A stretch of DNA of 64,000 nucleotides from Micropterus salmoides (lineage: Eukaryota > Chordata > Actinopteri > Centrarchiformes > Centrarchidae). The stretch spans positions 18,407,697-18,471,696 of the forward strand of contig NW_024041373.1 of assembly GCF_014851395.1 (NCBI RefSeq), given 5' to 3'. Numbering within the stretch: the first letter of the stretch is position 1; every line of letters begins with the position of its first letter. The position numbers and the translations under genes were made by a program. The notes beneath the pieces were generated by a model. That model made no database searches, had not been told where the DNA came from, and was given only the letters and a program-made list of their open reading frames with translations. This document shows positions 41,905-53,076 of this stretch, in pieces.

Positions 41905-42035
41905 CCACCCCATGCATCAAGGCTATCAGCCCTAGTGAGGGATGGACCACCGGAGGAGCCACTGTCATCATCATAGGGGACAACTTCTTTGATGGCCTAC
42001 AAGTCGTGTTCGGCACCATGCTCGTATGGAGTGAG
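41905..42035 (+). CDS. ebf3: EBF3 exon: first half of IPT/TIG domain
   Basis: This 131-nt exon completes an Ala codon and reads TPCIKAISPSEGWTTGG, then ATVIIIGDNFFDGLQ and VVFGTMLVWSE, ending in phase 0. It is the first half of the immunoglobulin-like IPT/TIG fold (SPSEGWTTGG loop and the GDNFF strand), which in EBF proteins helps dimerisation and packs beside the DNA-binding domain. VVFG rather than VIFG agrees with EBF3. The acceptor is GGATAAGCAG with only a moderate pyrimidine tract. The donor GAG|GTGTGA is weaker than its neighbours, which may matter because the next intron is only 189 nt. Confidence 0.95.
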
Positions 42036-42224
42036 GTGTGATCTTGATTATAGATTTGACAAAAATGATGTGAAATTGTAATGAAACTGATTGATTTTAA
42101 TTAAAGTATTATTTAGAACAACTTGTTCAACTCAAAACAAACTTTCAAGCCAGTAGTTAACAGTTCAGACTCTAGTTGGTTATTACAGAGGGTCATTCAT
42201 GTTTTCTTTTTCTCTGTAATCTAG

Positions 42225-42351
42225 CTGATAACTCCCCACGCCATTCGAGTCCAGACTCCACCTCGGCACATCCCCGGTGTTGTGGAAGTCACGCTGTCCT
42301 ACAAGTCCAAGCAGTTCTGCAAAGGTGCCCCCGGGAGATTTGTCTATACTG
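42225..42351 (+). CDS. ebf3: EBF3 exon: second half of IPT/TIG domain
   Basis: This 127-nt exon begins in phase 0 and ends with the first base of an Ala codon. It reads LITPHAIRVQTPPRHIPG, then VVEVTLSYKSKQFCKG and APGRFVYT, the remaining strands of the IPT/TIG domain. The residues KGAPGRFVYT separate EBF3 from EBF1, which has Thr and Ile at two of these positions as I recall it. The acceptor is AATCTAG and the donor ACTG|GTGAGT is strong. The next intron is 10.6 kb. Confidence 0.95.
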
Positions 42352-42827
42352 GTGAGTCAAAACCTTCTCTTCCTCCCCCACCCATACCTCCCTGTCTGGA
42401 TGGAGCACTCACTCTCAAGACCAGGCGCTAATAATGAACTAACCAGGGGCCTGCTTGCTGAATGTTAAACTGTGAGAGATCTGCACTGCTAGCGAAAAGG
42501 TTTTTTGTGGAGGGGCACCTACAAGTGCAACTCGATCCCCCTCTGACCTGCCATCATACAAGGGCACTGCCAAGCTCTGTAAGACTCAAGCTGTCGGGAT
42601 AACTCATTCTGCCAATTCTCTTTATCTGTCCTGTTGCGAGACAGATAATGCTTGCTGCTAATTTGCTGATTTTGTAAGACAAAGTGCGGTTTAATTTTTT
42701 TATGAATCAGATTAGAGAAGCAGTCTCCAGGTTAAGTGCACGAGTGTGTCGAAAGTTATTCTCATGCGTGTTCAGTATGAATTCACGGGAGAAGAGAAAG
42801 TGTGCAAAGAGAAGAGAGAGATGTGTG

Positions 42828-42831
<4 letters not shown>

Positions 42832-42879
<48 letters not shown>
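42832..42879. repeat. GA microsatellite, 48 nt
   Basis: This is a pure (GA)24-like array in the 10.6-kb intron, followed by GGGTGTGTGT. Confidence 0.9.
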
Positions 42880-42882
<3 letters not shown>

Positions 42883-43369
42883 GTGTGTATCACACTATAA
42901 GTAAGGGATCTGATTATCTTGGCTAACAGAAGGAAGTGGTGGTCTTATCTGTCATCATTGGTGAGGAGACAGAGGTTGCGGGGGTCAGAGCCTGTCTGAC
43001 CTGGAAGCCTCTGTCTGTTCTAACTCTGACGGGCAGAATGAAACGGGGGCGCGTCAAAGCACTCTCACTTCCCCCAGCACCCCCGGGTCTCCAGCACAGC
43101 CCTGGCCTTGAGCACAGCAGAATTGCAAAGTGGGGGCTGGAACCCCCCACCCCCATCCAGACCCCTCCAACCTGGGGCAGCTGTTTCTCATCAAGTCCCC
43201 CCTCTCTCGCTCCCCAAACCAACTCCACCACTACCACCCCCAGCCATCCGTCCCCTTCTCCTCCAACCGTGCAGTCTGGCCCAGCTCTCCTGCATTTAAC
43301 CTCCCTAGCAGGAGCGGAGCAGAGGCCAACAAGGCACCAGGATAATGAAACAGGAGTGCAGTGTGGCTG

Positions 43370-43470
43370 TGTAAATGTATGTGTGTCTGTTTGTGTGAGA
43401 GGTTGTGCGAGCGAGAGGAAGAGAGTGCGTGTGTGTGCATGAGGATGTGTGTCTGTGTGTACATGTGTTA
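43370..43470. repeat. GT-rich degenerate repeat
   Basis: GTGTGTCTGT-type sequence is interrupted by GCGAGCGAGAGGAAGAG. Confidence 0.6.
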
Positions 43471-46400
43471 CTGCACAGCCCGGAGAAGGTGTATAAGTTA
43501 AGACATTAATGGCTTCTATAGCACCCTGGTGAAAGTGCCAGGTCCCTTAAGAACAGACCCCATTAGTCACAGAGGCTAAGCGGATTGGGATGATTACCAT
43601 CAGGTTTTACTGGGAAACGTGTCCCCTTCTCTCTATCTTTGTTGATTCCCTCCCCCCCCATTCTTTCTCTCTGTCTTCCCTGGGTTCCTACTCACTTCCA
43701 GTTAGTATAAAGATACAATTACCCCTGGAGGCAACGGTGGTACAATTGATTAGTGCGCTGAATTAAAAGAGAAAGTCACCAATAGACAGGTCCGGCTCCT
43801 CTGCTCTGCTATTCCCTGTGTGGCTCACCCTTATTGTACAAGGGTTGACACTTGAGAGAATGAAACCGTTAAAGAGCGCAGAATGCATAACGCTAGAATT
43901 AGGTATCACTGACTCCATATGTACAGTAATTGCTAGGTGAAGGGATGTTAGCTACTTCTTACAGACATTAAAAAGTGAATGGGCTGATGCATTGAGCGCG
44001 AGAGAGCGGATCATTTGTTTAAGAGTGAAACAGCTCAATTCAAAGCATAGCTTTTCTTTCTGTGCTACGCCACTTGAAAAAAAATATGGCACTACACGAG
44101 CAAATAGGTTTGAAATGACCTGGAGTTACAATAGCAAATTACATGGGCTGAAAAGGGCATGTAGTGACACAGTGCTGTCCAAAAGGCACAGAATTTTCCG
44201 GTGTCACATTGGAGAGCAACATGTGCATATCAAAGATCTAGTTATCAAAGTGTATGGCTTCAAGCGTAACTTGAGAGCACGGCTTGAGAGAAGTGCCTTT
44301 TTAGACGTTTTTTTTTTCCTTCATGTTGACACTTCTTGCACCACCACCCTAATTGTGGAGATTTAACTCGCTCAATTTAAGAAATTATAACAAATTACCA
44401 AGAGTCAACACAGAAGAGACTGAAGCCAATTCGAACAGCAGAGGGACACGTCCTCACTCGGGTTAGTACCCTGGAACGGCTCCAAAACTCACAATCCATT
44501 CTCAGAAAGAGAGCACCCTGTAGTGTATGTCAAATAATCCTGTTGGCATTGACTATTGAATGTTTAAAACACTAATGAGACAAACAGACATACTATATAA
44601 AACTTTAGTGGGCTATAGTTTACAGACTGCTTCAAGGAGCTTGTATCTGTACTTTAATTGGTACATTTTTAAAGGAATGACATGTTGGCTATTTTTGCTA
44701 TTTTACAGTCTATACCTTTTACCTTCTAACAAAATGTTGTCCCTTGGAGCTTGCTAGCTTGTCCTCTGTCTAATCCATGTATTGGTTATCCATTGGTCCA
44801 ACTGTCAGCAAGGTTGTAGAAAATAAAAAGGAGTCCTGGCTGTACCTGAGGTCAATACTTTATTATACTTTCCACTTTATTAAGCACTGCAAACAGTACA
44901 TGCTGGTTTAATCAGATATCTCTTAAAGAGAAAGTCTTCATTTTCAGCCTCATTTGCAGCACTCTAACCTTTTTACTGCATAGTCACAACACTGTATGAA
45001 AAAGTAAATCATAAATAAAAACTTTGACCATATAATTTATTCAATTTAAGCTCCTAATTGCATCAGAGCTTTTGGTTTTCTGTCTTGGCCAAGTTTCCAC
45101 GAGTGCTCCCCTCCAGGGGCAACGATGCAGGCCCTTGGTAATACGGTTCTGCAAGCAGTCCAAACCGACTCAGGCACTATTTATCCTAATCAGTGACATC
45201 CACATAACCAGGATTGCTTAAAATGAACCCCTTCCGCGCCCCAGAAAACGCACATTTACCGGGACCCCATTTGTCATGGGTAAATTGAGGGTCAGTAAAC
45301 TTCGCCTGTATCCTCCAGTGGGGATCCAGGACATGCATCATAACGTTAGGAGAGAATGATTGGCGAAGGCGAGCTGTCACACATTTGTCAGGGGGAAGGG
45401 AACATTATTTGCTAATTTCCCAAGCTGGGCACTGACAGGGTGCTTCGTCTTCAGACCTTTGGTGACCAGCATGGCTTCTCAGCTATTAGTACAAGTCAAG
45501 TGTTTATTCCTTTTTTCTTTTTTTTCTCCCCCTCACTGTAAAGTGGCAGTAATAAGAGCCATTCGTTCGACCTCACAAGATCGCAGCACACTGGGTGAAG
45601 GATTTTGGATGGAGTAGATGCCCCATACAGTGAGCTGCTCTTGCCAGGCCTTAGTTGAGGCCAGACAGCCTTGAGGGCTGATGGATCACAAACTTTCCTC
45701 GTCAAGGTGACGCTATCGACTCCACTGCACCAAAATCTGACAAAATGGGTATGAGGCAGTCATTCATCAACATAAGGACAAAGGGGTCATGTGTGCTTCA
45801 CTCAATACTGGTGGAGATCAAGAAATGTCAGCACTGTAAGAGATAGAAAAAGGAAAATGTTCATAGTGCAGAAGTGAGGTCTCTTTAGTTAAGCTTCAAC
45901 TACATATTACTCTATGAATCTTAAAAGAAATTCTATGTCCTTAAATGCATGTACAATAGATGTCCACCTAAACTTAACCGGCAACCTTTTAGTGCTGCAA
46001 GTCAGAGATATAAATAGTGATATCCAGTTTTCAAATCCAAAATTAAACTCACTTCACTCTTACAAAGAGGAACAAATTGCTGCAGTTTTGGACCCTCCTC
46101 TCTAAAAATTTAAATAAACAAACCCGGACGTCTTTATCGGAGCACATCAGATAGGGCCCTGTGCTGTTGAGCTCGTGAATTGGGTCTATCCTTGCGTCTC
46201 CTCTCCACCCTGCCGTCACTTTGAAGTCCCAGACTCAGAAGCTGATCAGATGGACAGCTTCCTTTTCATTTCCTGTCCTGCAGGGTTGGGTTTGGTATTC
46301 TGTTGGTTACTGGTCAGTGATGGGGTGTGGCCTACAGCAAAGATATGCTATAATCAAAGGCATTCAAGGAGGTATGTAAACACATTAGCTTTAGAGGAGG

Positions 46401-46879
46401 ACTTAAACGCACACACCAAATACTACGTATAAGCATTGTTGATTTCAAATCCCTAAATCTACTACACAAAGCATTTCAGGCTTGAGATAATTTATTTATT
46501 TATCTGCAGATTAAAAAAAATCGACTCTGCAGTATGAACTGCTCCAAGTAAGAATGAAATAGACATTTATAAATGTCATCGCCACAGTCAAGTAGGTTGT
46601 AACCAGTTGGCACAACAGTTTTAGCATGTGTCAAAGCGTGTTATCCACTAGCCATATCCCCATACCTGCCTGTCTCATTACAACTCTGGTATTTAGCACT
46701 AGCTCCACAGGACTGGAGCAGACGGTCGTTGCCAAGTTAGATGGGCCTGGTTTGAAGGCCTTGTGAGCTTGTGTGGCGCGCGACAAGGTTCCACGGAGGA
46801 AGGTCCTTGTGCCCAATTAGAGGGCTGACGTGACACGTGCTTGCACTCCCCCACTGTCAGGCAGCTTGTCAGGTAGGCT

Positions 46880-47130
46880 TTGAGAAGCACACTGTGGCAT
46901 TATTCCACAGCGTGTTATCAGCAAGTGACCTGTGAAATCCAGCTCTGGGAAATTGATTGAAATAAGTACTTGCAGTTGAGCATGTATTTTCCCCCCACTA
47001 CATCGCTCTGTGAAATGTATTGTGGGTATCTTTTCAAGAGAAAAATGAAAGTATGGGTGTGTTTTTTCTCCCAGTAAGGATGGTATTCATTGATTTAATT
47101 TTAATTGGACCCACTTTTTGTCCCACAGTA
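46880..47130. promoter_or_regulatory. Candidate conserved non-coding block
   Basis: This stretch is non-repetitive and has GAAATTGATTGAAAT, CATTGATTTAATTTTAATTGG and TGTGAAATG motifs. No coding potential is seen. Confidence 0.25.
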
Positions 47131-47439
47131 TCGTTAGAGGTCTGTTTTGTAATGGCTCTTAAAATGGATTGTCCTCACTAAGTCACAGCATCACTCCTCT
47201 GCCACAGGAAAGATAGACGGAGGACGCAGGGAGGGGGCTCTTGATAGACGAGGATCTTTCCCCTCCTCCTCCTCCTCCTTTCTCTACCTCCTCTTCTTGC
47301 CCCATTTTCAGCATGATCCACACCCAACGGGCTTTAAAAGAACTCCTCCCCTCCCTCCTCCACTGCTGCATTTTGATTGAAATTCATCGGCAAGTTTATT
47401 GAGAAATGAATGAGGGAGGCAGCACGGTATTGACTTTGA

Positions 47440-47720
47440 GAGGAAAACACAACTCATCTTGAATGAGGGGGAAAACGCAGCCGTAATTTAGCCGTCATCG
47501 ATCTGTGCCCCGTCCATGTATTGATCTTCATTTTACAATATTAATTTGCGCTTGCAATCAGCTGTGAAGGGAGCCCATTTGATTTCTGTTGGCCGGTAAT
47601 GTGTGAAAGTCCGCCGGTGTCCTTAGAGAAGTGGCACACATACTTTAGATGTCATCTAAGAGGATTGAACAGGTGTCTTTGGGCCTTTCTAATAATACGA
47701 CCGATATGAAGGGAGTCTGA
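47440..47720. promoter_or_regulatory. Candidate conserved non-coding block
   Basis: This block has GCAGCCGTAATTTAGCCG, CAATATTAATTTGCGC, GCAATCAGCTGTG and TTGGCCGGTAATGTG in about 280 nt with no simple repeat. It is one of the more enhancer-like textures in the 10.6-kb intron. Confidence 0.35.
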
Positions 47721-49214
47721 AATTATGGATGTGCAATCTGTAACAGTGCTCCCTTTTAACCGTGTTAATTACATTTTATCTGTTGCAGGAGCAATATCTG
47801 CTGGAGACTGTAACTGTCTAGGTTTTTTCATCTGTATTGGCTCAAAGTTCATGAAATTTCAATGAACATTGATCTGTCTCCATTGATTTATCCTAACTGC
47901 AGATCTTTGAAATTTTAATTTCCTGTTCATCTTGAGACTACTGGAGATGGAATCACTCAGTGATAACTGGCTGCAGTGGATGGAGATGATATGGTCAGTG
48001 TTAAAACAGATGAGGTTTGCTTTGCGTGGGTTTGCTGTGAACATTCCAATTTGGTTTGGTTTTTTGAAGATGGTCTCTACATCTGCATGCGTGTTTTCTC
48101 TTCTCTCAACACTGGAACATATCTATACTGTGGAGCAGTAGCATGACCTCTGAATATCTTATCTTCTTTGTATGCACAGCATTTAAGTTTTAATCCTTAT
48201 AGTAACACTGCGAAGATATTTACTCTTTCTATGTCTCCAGTAGACTCTAAACATCAGAGAGACTAGGTCATTATGTGTGTTGATGCTGTTCTGAACTGCA
48301 TCCATCTAACAGACCACAGGTGCCTAGAAGGCTTCAGTTAGACTGTTTGACAAGTCACAAATGCAATAACACTTGAATGAACTTCTGCCTGTGCTGTTTA
48401 TCTGTCTCCCCCTTTCCAACTCCCACTCCACCTCTAATTTGTGTTAAGGGGAAAGAAAAAAATAACTGCTCAATGGTGTAGGAGGAGTGGAGATAAGCTC
48501 GAAGCAGTTAAGTATAATTAGCGAAAGTAATAGCTGGCAAATGGCAACAAGGCTAGGTTTTTATCTCCTGGAAAGATAGAGTTATCGTAATAAGCTGTAA
48601 TGGCTGGCAGGAATGCTAGTACTCTGTGCGGGCTTCTATTCAGGCTCATAGACTTAACAAGGAACAATTTCCCTTAAATTTACTGCTTTGCTCAAACATT
48701 TCCCTATGTTTATACCCCAATACTGTAAGTCAATACATGTGTTCAGTCCACTTCCATATAGGCCGAGGGCACACAGTGATGTATTGCCATGTAAGCACTT
48801 CTGGCTGCCAACGTCAGCCATGTTACACAGTTCCTGTAGAGCGGTTACTCGTGTCCTATTTCTAGAGAACATGGAGAAGAAGCAGCAGACCACGCTCAGA
48901 TGCCATGTACAGGCCATCCACTCTACATTTTAAGTAAAGTGGCTAGCTGGGGCAGCTCAAGAAGCTCTCAGAGAAAATGTGTTTCTACCATGAAAGGACG
49001 GGCAGATTAAGGTGTTAGATCAAAATATGATTGGGAAGTACACATTCCAGGCAGAGGAATTCCACTGAATGCATGCTTGTGCGCATGCGTGATATTCAAA
49101 ATTGGAAATGATATGGTCACAGCTGCACACCGAGTCATGCATTCCATTTCTTCATATTCTGAAACATGATCATTCACTCTCTAGAGTGAAAAAAACACTG
49201 AAATATTGGAAAAA

Positions 49215-49260
49215 ATGTTTTTCCTAACCTCCATGAAGGATGTTTTTCCTAACCTCCATG
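49215..49260 (+). repeat. Exact 21-bp direct repeat, 25-bp period
   Basis: The segment at 49215-49235 recurs without change at 49240-49260, separated by AAGG. It begins ATGTTTTTCC and ends CCTCCATG. It looks like a recent short tandem duplication. Confidence 0.9.
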
Positions 49261-49479
49261 TACTGATTACTTTGTCAAGAAATCAGTTACCATGTTCCTT
49301 TTACTCAAATATGGCAATCATTCTTTTGGTTATCAGCTGTTAAATTTGATATTTGCTGTCACTTTATTGTTTCATTACTTCTGTTAAATTTTAATCTTCT
49401 CCAACTACGGAAACAAATCTATGAACAATTATATCTCTGTATATCTGCCACAAGCAGGGAAAAAACATAGCGTTGTAAT

Positions 49480-49880
49480 TGGACAGAACATGCAACCTGT
49501 CTAAATCTGAACAGAAAATGAGAGAAAATGAAAATTCTATTAGTCCATAATGTTCCCTCGGCCCCCTTTCCCATGTGCTCTTCATCTCTCCTGCAAAGTA
49601 TTCAAATGCAAGCCCTGCCTTACCTCCCCGTGTCTCTTTTTCTCTAATTATCCATGAGGTCAGTAAGCAAAATGGGGAAGAAGCCAGGAGATCAATACAA
49701 ATTATCCCTGAGCAAACCAGTGCTGACAGTTTGAATTGCAGCATATGTTTACCCAAAATCAGGCAATTTATCTTAATATCAGGCGAGTAATGCAGCAGGG
49801 GTGAGAGGTCACACAATCTCTCCACCTCATAATTACCCGCCTCTAAAACAGGAAAGTGGTATTGATTGGCCGCGAGCCGG
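49480..49880. promoter_or_regulatory. Candidate conserved non-coding block
   Basis: This is about 400 nt of complex sequence containing CTCTAATTATCCATG, TTTGAATTGCAGCATATG, CATAATTACCCG and ATTGATTGGCCG. It underlies a 204-codon minus-strand open frame that I judge non-coding; long chance frames are common in such uniform blocks. Confidence 0.35.
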
Positions 49881-51267
49881 GAAGCGGGCGTGACTGGAAC
49901 GTGCCAACGACCCCCCCCCCCCCCAACCCTACCCAACCCTATCATGCCTCCTCTCTGATCCCCCCTCCTTCCTCGGTCCCTCCTCCCCTCAGCTAAACTC
50001 CCCACCCAGTGCAGGATTTATGGGATGTGTGTGGAGGGTTTCATGTTTCCTTGCAGCAACTGAGAACCCTTACGGGGAGGGGGGGACACACACGCTCCTT
50101 CCACACCCTCACCCCCTTCCTTTCACCATATTGTGTTGGAAGGACGAGGAGGGCCAAACTAATTCTGGCATGCATGGAGTCATGCAAGGGCATGATTTGC
50201 CTGTTATATCTTTAGAAGAGAGTGGTTTAAGTTTACGACAGAGTGTGAAGTTGGAACATAATGATGTGCCAAGGATTAAAAAAGACATAGGGTGAAGAGG
50301 TGGGAGGAAAAGGGGGGAGGCAAGGCTGCTGTCAATGTGTGTGGTGTAAGAAAAAGTAAGAAGAGTGGTCCCAATGATTCTTGTGAAAGCTCAGCGGATG
50401 AAGGAAAATCTTTGCTCGGAAGAAAAAATGTGCAGAGCAATGCGATGAATACACATGTAACACATTTATTGTCCAGATTCAATATAAGTCCTCAGTATAT
50501 ATCATCAGCAGCTCTTACAGGATTATTGACATTGTCTGTGTCTGTCTGCACCAGTGTACATGCCATGACTACAAAACTGTCAACTCATCAACTGACAGCA
50601 CCGTTTAGTGCTAATGCAAGTCTCCATCAGCTGTCAAAAGCATTTGCATGAAATCAATAGCAGATGGCGGTCTGTGTCACCAATTTCATTACGCTGGGGT
50701 TGTTACAAAGATCATCTCCATGATAGATGAGATGGCGACATGTCGACATGCGGAGATCATGCCTGACGCTTGGACTGCGACTGCAGAACACTGAGCCATG
50801 TTTTAAACTCAGACAAGTTTAAATGTAACTTTTGTTCTGTTTGACACATTTAAATTTCTCCATATGTAGGCATTTAATACTGTATGTAAGTTGTAAAAAA
50901 AAACGCTGATAAAGGGTATACCCTCCAGATCACATTCATCATAATTCTTGGGTCTGCATTTACAGTAGGGCATCATTATCATTGGAAAGGCACATCAAAC
51001 AGAACACCTCTCCCAGCCTAGGTCTTGTCCTGTACTGTACGTCTCTCCGGCTGTGTTCCCAGCATGCCTGGCGGGTTGTGTAGGCCCCAGCTGAGGCAGA
51101 GGACAGGAGAGCGTGATGTATCACCCTGAGAGAGCCCACTGACAGCCTCTGATGATGGATGGCCTGATTATGGAGTGCTTTTTACACATACACAATTTAC
51201 ATCACACTGAGCAGCGGGGTCTGGCAGGGCTGCCGTGCACATACACTCTCTCAGCTGGGCACGTGCA

Positions 51268-51345
51268 CTCACACTCACACACACACACAAACACACACAC
51301 GCACACACATATGCACATGCTTGTGTGTATGTACACATGTACGGG
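51268..51345. repeat. CA-rich repeat
   Basis: CACACT/CACACA arrays are interrupted by AAACAC and ATATGC. Confidence 0.75.
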
Positions 51346-51934
51346 ACTGCCAGAGTGCATAGATAAAAAAGGGGGTGGAAATAACAAAAGAAAGGGGGCA
51401 AATTCCTTGCTACAGCCTTGTCATGTGCGATCAATACGGCAGATCAATCCTTTATTAAGGAGAAGATGGTGCCCCCCCACATTCCAAAGCAGACCATTGT
51501 CGTATCGGGACGCATGATGACATGTCAAATCAGATTTCCAGCAGTGTATGTTGTTGCGGTGGGGCGTTTATTCAGGTGTGCCTGGTTGGCAGGGCACAAT
51601 ACCACTGTATTTGCAAGCTGGATCCTTGCTATCGATTAGCACCGTGCATTGTCCATGCTTGAACACATAATTGCTCCATTTGATCACGGTCGAGTTGGCA
51701 ATTACTGTTTTCAGGTTTTGGCAGAAGTGGTGCATGTGTTCGATTGTGCGTATGTATGTGAGTACATGACTGTTTGCGCTACTGTTTGTATGCGTGAGTA
51801 GGTACAGTAAGCACGCGCGTGTGTGTGTCCATAGGTTGTGCGTGAGCATGCTTGCATGTGTATTTAGATGAGGGGGGAACAAAAGAAGGAGGAGGAGTGC
51901 CATGACTCCCTAGCTTGTGCTTCAGTGGCCCTGC

Positions 51935-51935
<1 letters not shown>

Positions 51936-51977
<42 letters not shown>

Positions 51978-51985
51978 GGGGGGGG
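51936..51985. repeat. GT microsatellite with terminal G run
   Basis: About 40 nt of pure GT are followed by an 11-nt G run. This is likely to be a sequencing and assembly trouble spot. Confidence 0.9.
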
Positions 51986-52019
51986 TAGTTCACTTGCTTT
52001 CACGTTCTCTTGGTGTTCA

Positions 52020-52210
52020 GCAGGTTCAGCGAGCTGTGTAGTGTTAATGCTGAAATTACATGCTGAGTAATGAGTGATGGGCCAAATTACAGGCTGAACA
52101 ATGAATAGAGGCAGGCAGCTCTTATTAGTCTCCATAGAAAGCCATTGATTTATGAAGCGCCTTGCTCGGCGGAGTTACTCTCCTGAAAATGATATCTACA
52201 TTGAGAAGTG
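52020..52210. promoter_or_regulatory. Candidate block with diverged tandem motif
   Basis: AAATTACA-x-GCTGA-xx-AATGA occurs twice, at 52053 and 52084, 31 nt apart. CTTATTAGTC and GATTTATGAAGCG follow. It begins just after a GT array and a G run. Confidence 0.3.
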
Positions 52211-52309
52211 ATGTTCTCTATTAAGTCATTCCTTCCCCCTTTAGACTGCTCCACTCCTTTCCTCCCCTCCTTCTCTCCTCTGCCCTCCCTCCCTTGCCTT
52301 GTCTTGCCT

Positions 52310-52560
52310 ATGAGTGTACACATGATTGTTTAGAATCAGGCGGAGCTGTAAGGAAGCCTTCAATTACCCATTAGGACTGTCAGACATAAAACGCCCTGCT
52401 CTCACCAAAGTCTGGGTTATGATTCATTTACTTTGTGCCTCTGATTCATCGCCCAATATGCCTCATGCCCCAGATTACTATTTGAGGGGTGGGAGAGATT
52501 AATAGCACCATGGGATCCGCTGCCGTATTTCACAGGCCCAGTGTTGCAGTACAGTTGGTG
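52310..52560. promoter_or_regulatory. Candidate conserved non-coding block
   Basis: Non-repetitive sequence with TTCAATTACCCATTAGG, CATAAAACG, two ATGATTCAT/CTGATTCATCG motifs and GATTAATAGC lies 430 nt upstream of the first helix exon. Confidence 0.35.
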
Positions 52561-52987
52561 CAGAAGGGTGAAATGACAGCAACTTACACTAGATCAATGT
52601 GTGGACAGCCTTTCACAGATTATTAAAGCTCTGTTAGATTAAAAGACCTCTCTATGTAGTTTTCTGTAGTCAATATACTCAAGCAGATAAAAAGGGGGAG
52701 GGTCCTTCTGAAGGATTCTCAGACTGATGTAGGTCATCATGACTGTTAATGGAATAACACTTGGTGACACAAGTGTCAGAGGAACCCGTGTCATTTTCTG
52801 TCGTTTGCCCCCTCCCAGCCGGTAATGTTTCATAAAACATCGTCTCACCCCTGAGGTTTCTTTGAAATTAGGCATTCTGAAATAACTTTTATACTGTAAA
52901 CTCTAACAGATTTCTCAATTAGTTTCTTCCTGTCTCTGTCAAAATTAGCCCTGAAACCAATTTTCATCTTCCTTTTCTTTCTTTCAG

Positions 52988-53076
52988 CCCTGAATGAGCC
53001 AACCATTGACTATGGTTTCCAGAGGCTGCAGAAGGTCATCCCCAGACACCCTGGCGATCCTGAGAGGTTACCAAAG
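52988..53076 (+). CDS. ebf3: EBF3 exon: first helix of helix-loop-helix domain
   Basis: This 89-nt exon completes an Ala codon and reads LNEPTIDYGFQRLQKVIP then RHPGDPERLPK, ending in phase 0. It is the linker and first amphipathic helix (DYGFQRLQKV) of the EBF helix-loop-helix dimerisation domain, followed by the start of the loop. EBF HLH domains are atypical because they have no adjacent basic region; DNA contact is made by the separate N-terminal domain (family knowledge). The acceptor is TTTCTTTCAG and the donor AAG|GTCAGT. Confidence 0.95.

Larger units (their letters stand above)
42352..52987 (+). other. ebf3: ebf3 intron, about 10.6 kb
   Basis: This intron separates the IPT and helix-loop-helix exons. 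It contains a 48-nt GA array (42832-42879), GT- and CA-rich stretches, a 14-nt C run (49911-49924), an exact 21-bp repeat (49215-49260), and candidate regulatory blocks at 46880-47130, 47440-47720, 49480-49880, 52020-52210 and 52310-52560. No other exon was found. The longest open frame, minus strand 49391-50005, resembles no protein I know. Confidence 0.85.

Noticed and set aside
42936..43442. 168-codon open frame on the plus strand
   Set aside because: It has Pro/Ser-rich and Cys/Val-rich low-complexity translation of C-rich and GT-rich DNA. It does not join to the EBF3 frame.
49391..50005. 204-codon open frame on the minus strand
   Set aside because: It has no recognisable domain, starts in a low-complexity Gly/Arg run from a C-rich tract, and overlaps sequence that looks like a regulatory block. 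No splice or promoter evidence is visible.
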